Assembly (NCBI GenBank): GCA_021014325.1
Contig: CM037472.1
Span: 22,677,063-22,741,062, forward strand
Source: Plazaster borealis
Taxonomy: Eukaryota; Echinodermata; Asteroidea; Forcipulatida; Labidiasteridae
Reading direction: 5' to 3'
DNA length: 64,000 nucleotides
Below, one piece after another: positions 33,801 through 43,800 of the stretch. A program made the position numbers and the translations under genes. Under the pieces are notes generated by a model that made no database searches, had not been told where the DNA came from, and saw nothing but the letters and a program-made list of their open reading frames with translations. Position 1 is the stretch's first letter. Each line of letters opens with the position of its first letter.

Positions 33801-36619
33801 TCAAAACCATTCTTGAAACACACTTGTTCAGCATTGCTTATGGCGTGTCATTGCCAAACGGTCAAGTGCATGGGACTCTGGTGGTTTTAAAGTCATGGAC
33901 GTGTGGGTTCGAATCCTGGTCATGACACTTGAGCAAAATGCTTTACTATAATTGCTCCTCTTCACTCAATGGTATAAATGGGCCAGGTTGATACTGTGTG
34001 TGAAAAAGCCTTTGGAGTGCCATGGCAGCCCGAGGCTGTATACTCCCAAAGGAGCTGAGAAAGATTACAGGAATGTTATTTGCCTAATGACCAATGCACT
34101 AATTGCATTGAAAGTTGATTGTAAAACATGCTTTATAATAACTAGTTATTATCATTGTATATACTGTGTTTATCTTTCTTCAATGTGCTCTTCATTACGT
34201 GCCTTGTATACTTTGTATTTATAGTTCTTAGTATTTTGTTATGTACATTTGTTCTCTTTTTTTCCAGCGCCTCGTAATATATTTGGTAATTGATAGATGG
34301 CACTTTACAAATTTGTATTAATATTAATATTATTATTTGCAGCTGAGTTTCTCCTTTGGGAGTCTAAGTAACAGCCAAATGTTTATTTGTATAGATTTTT
34401 ATTAACAATGTACATTAAAAGGCTATAACAAGTTTCATTTATGTTGATTGATTTCAATGAAATGTTGTGAAAGCTATGAAAGATATTGATACAATTTGAT
34501 ATTATTATTGTATTTGGGATGGTCAATTTAGGTAAAATTTTGGTATCTTATTAACATATACTTTTAATAATTGTTATTTTGCTCTGCAAGTATATTTGTT
34601 TATGTTAATGGCTGTTTGTAATTTGTTGATACTTGAAAATGCAAATAGTTTTTTTGTTTTTTTCATCTTTTACAGTGTATCTGAATAGAACAAAAACAAT
34701 TATGATTTCATGAGTTTTCTGGGTTTTTTTTTTACAGGTACCCAGAAAATTCAAACTTAATAAAGTGTATTCTTTTTATTGTGATGATGTAATTTTGAAT
34801 CTCAAACATTAAATCCTAACCACACTTGGAAACTTTGAACATTGCTGTGCCATTTCTGTCTATAGGTTTAATTTGTTTAATTTTGGTTTGTCTCAGAGCA
34901 AACCTCGTCAAAAGCAGCCAAGCTGAAGAAGAGCAAGAAACGGACAGTAAATGAGGAATCCGATTCTGATCAGGAGGTGGACTTCGTAGGAGCCATGGCA
35001 ACGGGCAAGAGAAAAGGAGGAAAGGCAACAAGGAGAGGAGGTAAAAAGAGGAAGATTGGTGGAGGTGGAGATAGTCAAGGATTACAAGCTGCTGCAGAAG
35101 AGGTTAGTCATTGAATGTCTGTCTTGTCAGCCGTCATAATCTTACCCATTGTTACCTAATTTCCGACTTGTTTTGCCTTCAGAAAATCAGGAAAATTGTT
35201 ATTAAATAGCCTGAAATTTTCTATCAAAGCTTCAATCATATGTCATATGGCGTGTCGTGGCCGAGCAAATAAGAGCACTGGACCCAAGCTCTGGTGTTGT
35301 TGATCAGCGGAGTGTGGGTTCGAGTCCCGGTCGTGATACTTGTGTCCTTAAGCAAGACACTTAACCATTATTGCTGCATCCCGTTGGTCCCGTGTGTTGT
35401 GTAATGCATGTAAAAGAACCCAGTGCACTTATCGAAAAGAGAAGGGGTTTGCCCCGGTGTTCCTGGTTTGATTGGCTGCATATTGCGCCACAGCACCTTG
35501 TAAACCATTACATGGTGCTATGTAAAGGAGTAGGTCTCATACTTCAGAAACGTAGCTCCACATACCTAGCTGGAAAATACTGACTTTCGAAGCACCTTGA
35601 GTGTCACTGAGTGACGGATATGAGCGCTATATAAGAAGCCACTATTATTATTATTATATTATTATTATTATTATTATATGATTTCAATGGATTGACCTAG
35701 TTTGGTGAAGTAACCAGGCATATTTGTTGATATACTATCATTGGTGTTTTGTTTTGTTTATGTTCTTTTGCAGTTTTCATCATTGATGGATGAACATGTC
35801 GGAGCCAAGTTTGATAGTATTGGCCTCAACGCCATGGCCAACAAGGATAATGCACGTAAGTAATCTTGATAAACACACAAAGATAGATAGACAAATCCAT
35901 TGGGGTTGCCTGCACCAGTGTTTTCTGCCATTACTGGAAGCAAGTACGCCGAGCGTTAATTTGTTTGTACCCATCATGGGAATCTAGGATCAATTATGTC
36001 AACGCAACTATGAAACGCCAGCGCAACTTGAGTTAACGCCTACCTAACGCGTACGTGAGTGTAAAAGCGTCCCAGTAATGGCCCAAAACCCTGTTATTTT
36101 ATGTACATTTTTTATCACACAAAACATCAACACTGTCTGCGACAATTTTGTCAGCTTTACCAATCCTGTATAAATAATACCTTGAAGCAGCTTAAAATAT
36201 TGGGCCATGGGCTTTAAAGAACTTTGCATCCATCTTTGTTTGTGAGCCATTTTTGAAATCACTGTTCAGATTTGTTTGTTTTCAAAAATACTGATGAAAC
36301 CCAAGCAGGAATCTCAGCCCAAGCTGTGTTTTTCAAAGAGGGCCTTAATGATATAATGTGTGTCTTTTGTCTCCTCTTGACTACAACCGTGCCGTTTTGT
36401 TTTGCTATGTACACAGATGCCAAACAGCTGAACTGGGAGGTGAGACGAGACCAGTGGGTTCAGGGTAGAGACCCCAAGACCATGATGGCCAAGAAACGTG
36501 GCAAGGGCAAACCATTCAAGAAAGGGCAGCAGCAGCAGGGACATCCTAAGAAGGGCGGGGCCAAGACTGGGGCTCATCATGCTAAAGGAGGAAAGGCTAG
36601 GGGAAAGAAGAGAAAGTAG
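18826..36619 (+). CDS. CEBPZ: CCAAT/enhancer-binding protein zeta (Noc1/MAK21 family), C-terminal 15 exons
   Basis: Exons: 18826-18922, 21335-21419, 22163-22277, 23813-23954, 24879-25007, 25270-25414, 25936-26018, 29757-29913, 30948-31080, 32272-32432, 33005-33065, 33513-33724, 34897-35102, 35774-35855, 36417-36619. All have GT-AG borders and phases join cleanly into about 670 codons ending in TAG. Recognised blocks: [81 protein letters not shown] (CBF domain), then acidic low-complexity exons 10-12 and basic KKRK-rich exons 13 and 15 (nucleolar-type tail). In yeast the family (Noc1/Mak21) acts in early 60S pre-ribosome assembly and export. The first exon starts mid-codon, so the N-terminal half lies outside the window, more than 18 kb upstream if collinear. 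An attaaa at 36649 is a possible poly(A) signal. Confidence 0.93.
19462..19672. repeat. Inverted SINE tails around a tRNA-like core
   Basis: About 58-bp arms (acccgt...actcagtactttcccgagtcctgt and its complement) flank a tRNA-like core with B box gggttcgaatcccgcc on the minus strand. This is a third SINE family; partial copies lie at 31,110-31,262 (minus) and 41,995-42,125 (plus). The structure looks like one SINE plus an oppositely oriented tail. Confidence 0.75.
19860..20008 (-). repeat. Partial Leu/Ser-like SINE and TCTA microsatellite
   Basis: Minus-strand SINE head piece ending in ggcgtgtcatggccgag, followed at about 20,004-20,028 by (tatc)n. The B box is damaged by a small deletion. 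Confidence 0.6.
21450..21800. mobile_element. Repeat family with gaggggctccaaggtcaaattc end
   Basis: Dispersed repeat in a CEBPZ intron. A second, longer copy at about 62,200-62,665 has inverted ends (gaggggctcc / ggagaccctc) and the same interior (gtacagacccatttg...). A fragment is seen at 57,955-58,050. Probably a non-autonomous DNA transposon. Confidence 0.5.
22403..22792. mobile_element. ~385-bp foldback MITE (aaaggtatcgtacacgtttgg ends)
   Basis: Imperfect terminal inverted repeats (aaaggtatcgtacacgtttgg / ccaaacgtgttcagtgccttt) and an internal aacttcttgcaggaagttt palindrome. The same family occurs at 38,991-39,365 and inside the lectin units. Variant members with ttggtaatt / ttaccaatg or ttaccaatcctgta ends lie at about 40,366-40,765, 43,866-44,296, 59,724-60,040 and 62,871-63,245. 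No coding capacity. Confidence 0.75.
22849..23168. mobile_element. MITE-like repeat (agactgtgcaagtctcg)
   Basis: Has the motif agactgtgcaagtctcgagc and ends near caataagcatcc. A reverse-orientation copy with extra interior sequence lies at about 53,135-53,640 in a PSMC6 intron. Short palindromic relatives are at 32,588-32,735 and 58,240-58,530. Confidence 0.6.
23395..23665. repeat. Dispersed intronic repeat (tttctcaggattttt...aaagcagtcaccaaaggg)
   Basis: A ~230-bp sequence shared with 33,085-33,310 (agtaaagcagtcaccaaagg and cctcctgaattgtaat in both) and more weakly with 31,393-31,470 and 48,890-49,000. No structure or coding potential identified. Confidence 0.6.
24484..24779. mobile_element. 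piggyBac-like MITE (TTAA-flanked)
   Basis: Left end ttaa ccctttcatgcacc; right end gcgcatgaaagag followed by ttac. A second copy at about 59,210-59,450 keeps ttaa at its right end (catgaaagagttaa). TTAA flanks with a CCCTTTCATG end fit piggyBac-type non-autonomous elements; no transposase is present. Confidence 0.6.
25413..25825 (+). repeat. Leu/Ser-like SINE at a CEBPZ splice donor
   Basis: Plus-strand SINE: cgtggccgagcggtcgaggg (A box), gggttcgagtcc (B box), ccttaagcaaggcacttaac..., ending in gcgctgtaaaagatctgcaa and an ATT-rich tail. Its 5' end coincides with the end of CEBPZ exon 6, so the donor gtacgt is read from, or fused with, the SINE head. Confidence 0.8.
27473..27675. mobile_element. 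MITE, cagggGCGGATCCAGG ends, copy A
   Basis: A 203-bp element with inverted ends caggggcggatccagg / cctggatccgcgcctg, a CT-rich and G-rich interior, and a GAATT target duplication (27468-27472, 27676-27680). The paralogous block at 26,409-26,413 has a single gaatt and no element: an empty site. Confidence 0.85.
28438..28640. mobile_element. MITE, cagggGCGGATCCAGG ends, copy B
   Basis: Same element and same GAATT flanks, exactly 965 bp downstream of copy A, so it arose by tandem duplication of the block rather than a second insertion. Confidence 0.85.
30238..30512. repeat. Head-to-head pair of second-family SINEs
   Basis: Left copy minus, right copy plus, with arms of about 130 bp beginning and ending in aataaaccacaaggg / cccttgtggtttatta. 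In the CEBPZ pre-mRNA this would fold into a long hairpin. A further piece of the same family (caccccgaacaaagatc...gctcagttag) follows at about 30,530-30,712. Confidence 0.8.
31655..32190 (+). mobile_element. LINE 3' fragment interrupted by a MITE
   Basis: Plus-strand translation shows [20 protein letters not shown], the motif typical of the C-terminal part of CR1/L2-type reverse transcriptase ORFs, then VPLWN and a tail gcgctctataaattgctgtt followed by (att)n. A MITE with gggcccaatttcatagagc ends sits inside it at about 31,840-32,031. Several stops; inactive. Confidence 0.65.
31840..32031. mobile_element. MITE with cagggcccaatttcatagagc ends
   Basis: Inverted ends of about 28 bp (cagggcccaatttcatagag / ctatgaaattgagcccag) with inner gctgcttaagc. 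Other members: 38,668-38,872, 45,631-45,750 and 57,304-57,512. Probably a hAT-like non-autonomous element; no clear 8-bp target duplication was seen. Confidence 0.75.
35249..35690 (+). repeat. Full-length Leu/Ser-like SINE
   Basis: Starts ggcgtgtcgtggccgagc; B box gggttcgagtcccgg; body with gtaaaagaacccagtgcact; ends gagcgctatataagaagcc and (att)n, a LINE-like 3' end. It is the best example of the family for comparing partial copies (17,930-18,243, 25,413-25,825, 41,095-41,492 and 61,640-62,000). Confidence 0.8.
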
Positions 36620-39600
36620 ATGGATCATGGATGAAATATATCGCTCTCATTAAATTTCACTCGCCAACTGCCTGAGTATTCGCTAGGTTTTGTGTTGTGG
36701 TGATTTTTGCTCTTACTTTGTATTATACAATTTGGTAAATATATCTCTACTGTACAGTACAAGAAGTTTGTGCAGAGGTATTACTGCCCCTTCGTATTTT
36801 TGAATTGATGGTCAACTAACTTGACATTGTTGCTGAGAGTTGGAGGGCTGTCTGCAAGATCTGGGGCCAATTTTATGGCTCTGCTTTACCGTAGATTCTG
36901 CGCTTACTGTGTTTGCGCAAAAGTTATGCGCTACATGTGTAATTAAAGAATTATTAAGTAATAAACCACAAGGGAAGCTGACTGGGTAAATTTTAACTAA
37001 TTTTTGGTTGAACAAAGAAAAATTGACTAGAGCGGGACTTAAACCTGCGACCTCGGGACTAACGTGCCAGCGCTCTACCAACTTAGCTATCTAGCCCCAA
37101 TGTTGGTGGTCTCCTTATTTTGTCAATAACTTTGTTCGGGGTGCCAGTCAGAAGCCATGCAGGTCGTATGGAACATGGAGTAGTTCGAATAGCAACATTT
37201 ACTGCTTACAGTTTGGAAAACATTTTAGTTATCGAAAAGGGTAGATTAGAAAACAACTTGGGGGAAATAATTGCAAGGTTGTATGGCTTCTGGAGTACAA
37301 CTTTTGAACTGATCAGCTGATTTCCTCGGTTTTGATTTCTCAGCTGTGCCATTGAAATTTCTTTCAAAACACAATTTAAAGTCTTGGTGTACCTGGAAGT
37401 TTCCTTGCTTTTTTCTTGACAAATTGCAATAGAATGTCTAACAAATCTGAAGGATCCAAGGGGGTCTTTGTTTGACAAATCCTGGGCAAAAACAAGACTG
37501 AATAAATACTCAATGATAAATGCTGTCATGGAACAGAACACTATTTAACATATTTTATTTGATTTAAATTTATTTTTATTAAATCTTTAACTAACATTTT
37601 TGGCAAATGATGGCATTATAGTTTGAATGAGGCTAGATATTCAAGCACTTCAAATGAAACGAATAGAAAGAACCAGGTTCAAATTAATATCATGTTTTTT
37701 TGTTTTTTTACTTTGTTGATGGGGGGGGTGGGGGATCAGGTTTTCTTTTCTTTTTCTTTTATTCATATGGGATTAATCTTAAATCCTTTTTAAAAATTTG
37801 TATGATCTGTGCAGATAAAATGGTTAAATAAAAATTACTTTGTATAGTCTAATCTGATGAATGCTTGAGATTAAGGAACCTTACAAACAAATCTATAGAC
37901 AACCCGTTTGTAAGATTTTGTTTTTAATCAATCAAGAACGATTACAATTTGATTTGCACAATGCCATATACATGTACTCTGCTACAAGAAGTTATATTAC
38001 TTGATGACAGAAAATTTATATAAAGTATTTTTTCAAACATCTGAATTGTAGGAGTATTAAAAAAAGTAAAACCGCAAAGGGTTTTACAAATCTTTACATT
38101 GATGTTTGATTTATGTGTTATTATATATTCATAGTAAACAAATGAAATAATTTTATAACAGATCAAAAGCTGTAAAAAGAAAAGTGGAAATGTCTTGTTT
38201 ACTTCACAATTTAAATTGTGTACAAGTATGTGCTTTCCCCCCACGGTTAGTACATTTACCACAGGTGATAATTTATACAAGATTTTGTCTTGTTCTAATA
38301 TTTCTTCCCAGGCTTCCTGGAAGACATAACCTTTGACAAAGTAGGCAAGCCAGGATTCTTCTTCCTAGGCTTAGATTGGCCATTACATGTTTTTGTCATC
38401 TGTCCTTGAGCGGACGTATTGTTTGGATTGTGGAGAGACTGAGACAACCCCGGCATGGATGGCTTTTGATCTGATCATTTTTGGTTGCAAGTTTGTGGGA
38501 ACAATTCTGCAGCATGTACTCACAGCACAAGACTTGTAGAAAAAATATTAACCGATGACCGAAGTTCAAACATGTTTGTGGTCGGGGTTCACAAAAATCA
38601 CCCTAGAACGTATATCTTTTATAATAAGGATTTTTTTTCTTCCGATTTAGATATTAAGACAGCCAGGGCCCATTTTCATAGAGCTTCTTGAGCTCAAAAA
38701 GAAGCTTAGCACAACAAAATTATGCTTGCCAGAATATGGTTACCAGCCAAAATAATATGTCACATGTACAATATGCGACTGGTATCGTGCCTTTTTTTGC
38801 TTAGCAGAAAATTTGTAAGCACTGTTTCCTGCTTAAGCAGCTCTGTGAAATTGGGCTTAGGATAGTACACAATGTGATTTATCTTTGAAACGAAAAACCA
38901 AACAAGAACAATCATCCAGGCTCATTCTTTAGGAATATCAGCTGATTTTAATGTACAATGGTTATGGAAAAACATTTGGTTATGGTTAAGTTAAAGGCAC
39001 TGTACACGTTTGGTAATTACTCAAAATATATATTGGCATAAAAACTGACTTGGTAACGAGCAACAGAGAGCTGTTGATAGTATAAAACATTGTGGAAACG
39101 ACTCCCTCTGAAGTAATGTAGTTTTTGAGAAAGAGGTAATTTCTCACTAAAATAATAAAAACTTCTTGCAAGAAGTTTTTATTCCTATATCTGAAAGCAC
39201 ACAAATTTGTACAAGGGTGTTTTTTCTTTCATCATTTTCTTGCAACTTCGATGACCAATTGAGCACAAACTTTCACAGGCTTGTTATTTTATGCATATGT
39301 TGGGATACACCGAATGAGAACACTGGTCTTTGACAATAACCAAACGTGTACGATGCCTTTAACTACATCAATTCAAGTAAATATTCTTTTGTCTTTTTTG
39401 TTTTCTTTTTTTAAATTTAATAACTCTTTCCCTGAAAAAGGAAATCCATTATTTACAGCTAAAGTGATCACCAGTTGAGTTCACTGCTGAAAAGAGTTTT
39501 CAAGTAATAAACCACAAGAAAAACTGACTTGGTAAATTTTAAATAATTTTGGGTTGAACAAAGAAAAAATTACTAGAGCGGGATTTGAACCAACGACCTC

Positions 39601-40804
39601 CGATTTAACGTGCCGGCGCTCTACCAACTGAAAAGAATTTTCATTAAAACTCCAACAGTGGGTATTTTTTTAAATAGACATTTTTAAATAATGTTTCTGT
39701 CAAGGGTCTTCTTCCCTTTCCCACCTCTCGGATACAAATACATGCAACCAATCTTAGGCCTTGTCTGAATTGAGGCTTTGGCTGAAGTTATGGCTAGATT
39801 CACTATAAAGGCTTATTCCTCAATGTTGCACTTAGCCGTAGCCAAAGTCCCTACAGTCTGTCACTGCCTTCAGACTGACAGGGACCAATAGCAGGCATGA
39901 TACTTGGCGCTTGGAAAAATGTAGGAACATTTTATTGAAGACAAAGACTGGTCTACATGTACACATGGTAAAGGCTTTTATAGAATTTTCAGGATTTTTA
40001 ATAAAATGTTTGCTGATTTTTAAGCTGCTTTGGCTACGGCTTTGGCTACAGCTATGGCCCTTGGAAGCAGCGACAATGTTGAAGAATACACCTTCTCAGC
40101 AATCTGGCCATAGCCACTGCCAAAGTTGTTCATTCCAACACGGCTTTATACATGCCTGGAGGGTCAAGGGCATTCTTGTGGCTGCTCTGGATTCCAATGC
40201 TTACATGTGTAAACTCAAACAGAGTAACCCTCCATACCTTTTGTCCTATTTTCAGAGCTTTTAATTTCCTTTTGTTGAAATGGAATCATACTGACAGAAT
40301 TGTGATTGACAATAGTAAAGACAACCAGAGGCAAATTCAGACACTACAGACAGGTGCATAAGCTAAAGGTATTATACACATACAGGATTGGTAGAGCTGG
40401 GAAAAAAAGTAACAGACAGTGTTTATGTTTTGTGTGATCAACCATATACATGAAATAACAAACCTGTGATAATTTGGGCTAAATCTGTTGTGTGAATCCG
40501 GAGAAAATAGTGAAAAACCGCCATGAACAATTTTCAGCATAAAAACACATCGTCCTTAATTTTGGTTGTAACAACCGAAATCAGCAGTTGCATTTTCTTT
40601 TTAGGTTTTCAGATACAGTTTTCTCGAATATGAACTCATTTCAGAGATAAATATTTCACAGAAAAAAATGGTTCTAGTATGAACTACATAATCAGTAAGC
40701 TTTCAGACTAAAATAAGACAATGATGTTTTTATCTTTACCAATCCTGTATAATACCTTTAAGTTTTATCATCTGCGTCTCTCAAATCAAAAAAACACCCA
40801 ACAT
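36620..40804. other. Repeat-rich intergenic region, CEBPZ to MRPS5 (tail to tail)
   Basis: Holds the CEBPZ 3' end, a SINE (36,955-37,180), a MITE (38,668-38,872), foldback elements (38,991-39,365; 40,366-40,765), a SINE piece (39,503-39,632) and palindromic gctttggctac-type repeats at 39,765-40,110. The stretch 37,200-38,280 is AT-rich with nothing recognised. The only protein-like frame is 38,295-38,456 (minus). Confidence 0.6.
38295..38456 (-). CDS. Doubtful small ORF or terminal exon, 53 codons
   Basis: Minus-strand frame from ATG 38456 to TAG 38295, starting MPGLSQSLHN and ending in a basic RKPGKKY tail. It lies outside the obvious repeats and its composition looks protein-like, but it is short, has an in-frame TGA about 20 nt upstream of the ATG and only a weak possible acceptor there (gatcag). 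I do not recognise the product. It may be the last exon of an unrecognised gene or chance. Confidence 0.2.
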   Translation of the reverse strand: MPGLSQSLHNPNNTSAQGQMTKTCNGQSKPRKKNPGLPTLSKVMSSRKPGKKY

Positions 40805-43800
40805 TTAGAAGAAAATGGTTCCTTCTCTACTGAAATGATTATCCTGTTTCCTTGGTCTTTCTTCCTTCCACTCTAAAGGAAGCTCTTTATCCCAAGGTTC
40901 CTCCTGGACATCCTCAAGAAGCTGCGCTTTCTCAGGGGAGGCAACAACGATTGGGAGTGGACCACACTCTTTGCGGAACTCTACCACGTTCAGGCCTTTC
41001 CTGTTAGCAATCTGTTGATGGGTCTCCTGTACAACCGAAGGGAGACACGATAATAATAAAGATTGATTAATTTGATTGTATGCGAAATTAAAGCCAAATA
41101 ATATGTTAGTAATAATACGCAGTTCTTAAAAAGCGCTTTAAGACACCCCAAGAGCTCTCAAAGTGCTCATTATTTTTTCTACAAGGTATGCGGAGCTATG
41201 TATGAATAATAAGACCCATTTATTTACATGCAATGGTTTACAAGGTACTGTTGTGTATTCTGCAGCCAACCATACCAGAAAAACCGGGACAAACCTTCTC
41301 GTAATGATAAGTGTACTGGGTTCTTTTATGTGCATTACACAAACAAACGTCCCATCCGAAGGACGCAGCAATAATGGTTAAGTGCCTTGCTTAAGGACAC
41401 AAGTGTCAAGACTGGGACTTGAACCCATACTCTGCTGAATAGAAACACCAGAGCTTGAGTCCAGTGCGCTTGACCGCTCGGCCACTACACACAAATGCTA
41501 CTAGAGAGTTGCCGACTCTTATTATATCAAAAGGGAAAGTCAGTGAGTTTTTTCAATGGTCACCTCGCTGGAAAATGTTACCAAGAGGTCCTTGCCAAAT
41601 TCCTTGGATGTGAATATTCTTCTTAAACAGAGAAACACACAAACCTGGTTAGCGAGTCCGTTGATGAAAGCCACGGTGAGATTGATGGGGTTCTTGGAGC
41701 CATACACCCTGGTGTAGAGGTCCTTAATACCAGCTAGTCGACAGATCTGCTTCAGGATTCGATGACATCGTAACCCATACCCTAGAAATGAGACGGGGGG
41801 AAAAGGCAAAATGAGCTCAATAATTCATTAACTTATTCATGGTGATGGTGAAACAAATTGAAGAAATGAGGGGAAACTAAATTGCAGCGATTAGGGTACT
41901 AATTGGTTGGGGAGTGGTGGTCAGTATGGGTTTATGATACACCATTCTGGTGATCTCACTATCATCAAGTATGACTAACTGGATAGGATTCCTAGAAGAA
42001 CTTCATTAGAAGTTCTAGAACACAGCGGTTGTGGGTTCGAATCCCACCGAGTAGTATATCTGTGGATTGTTCTTTTGCAGGACCCAGGGAAGCACCGAGT
42101 ATACAGTGCATTGTAGGGAAAAAACAAAATAGCAAGCAGTTCCTTGCTCTAATATTTGTCTCTGTATACTAATGTTTGTACAATTTAGCCCAATGGGCTG
42201 CCTGTCATTTTATGAATTATGGACAATCAATTACGTTAACTTAAAATTAACACTGGTGCGGTGCTGAATGTATCAATCTTTTAAGCAAATCTAGGCTCTG
42301 TTTCGGGGGGGGGATGATTTTGGATAGAAAGTGATAAATGTTTTGAATCAATCTCCCTAGTGTTTGTTAAGGTGGTATCACACCAGGTTATGTAGAAATT
42401 ATTAAATGTGAACTGAATTATGAAATTGTAGCCTACCCTTGTTCTGTTTCATAATTCTTACTCTTGTCACCTGGAACTTGGACTCGATGTCATGATAAAC
42501 TGAAAAGAATCAATGAAAGCAGAAATTCTCAGTTTAAACCTTCATACTGATACAATAATGCATACTTTATGTTGAAGTTTAGAAAAGTATAGAATTGTCA
42601 GTCAGTGGAGTAACTATTACAGACTTCTGATTCCTTTATTCAGGGATGAGTTTGGGCAAAAATGAAAAATACTGAAAAAACACTTATCAGTTTCCTCTTG
42701 GGTCTGGAGATGAAGCCCTTGAATACAGGGCGTTATATTGATGAGGATCACAGACTCTTTACACCACATCAACTATAACTCTAGAGGTTTGGTCACAACT
42801 ATGGCTTTCCTGTCTGTGCTGGTAACTTCATTCAATTTCATTTCAAACTCACATTTCTTTTCATACTTCATGAAAATTGAATACATAACCTCAAAAATTG
42901 AATTAAAGAAGTAACCATAAATGCACTTTTTACAAGACAGAAAATTAAATAAGTATGGAGACATCTTCTAGAAGCCGGGGCTTGTGGTGAGATCCTTGAT
43001 AGACATATAAACAGAACATTAACAGGAACAAGAATGTAAGGACAGACAGGTTGAACAAAGACAAAAATGATGAAAAAATAATAACAAGTTAAGTAGTGTC
43101 AAAAAAGAACATTTGCTGACTAACCATTTGAGAATAATCTATGTCAGATACTGGGAGAGGAGAGCTATTTCATAAGCACTTTTAAATTGTTTACAAGAAA
43201 ATCTGAAGGTGAGGGGAGATCAATGAGAAGTCATGAATTCAGGACAAACTCCTGACAAATCACAGTTGTGTTTGCTGTACCTGTGTGGTTGTCATAACGC
43301 TCAATGTAATGAAGATAGTTGGCGGCTTTGTTTTTGGCTTTCCTTAATGCTGACATCACATCTGGGGCTTTCCCCATTGCATAACCTGCACACGTAAAGA
43401 ACAAACAACACAAGAAAAAATAACATCAACAGTTTTTCTTTCTAACATAATGGCAGCTACCAAGTCTGAAAGATAAATGAATAAAAGTTGTATCGATATT
43501 CAGTAAAAATGTCTTCAATAATACTATGGTCTTACTTAATTGTCATGTACAATTGACACATGTATTTTCAGTTACTTATTTCTATTGCGAACAGCCTGTT
43601 CAAACATTTATGAATGCAGCTCTTCCTAAAATTAAATGTGAACCCTTACAGGGAAGATGGTCAATACAATAATGAAATTCATACCTATAGCACCATTCTG
43701 GTTACCAACTACAACCAGAGCAGACATACTGCGTTTCCTGCCAACAGTACCGGTCATGTTGAACACTCTCCGTACAATCACAACTCGGGAATCAAAACCT

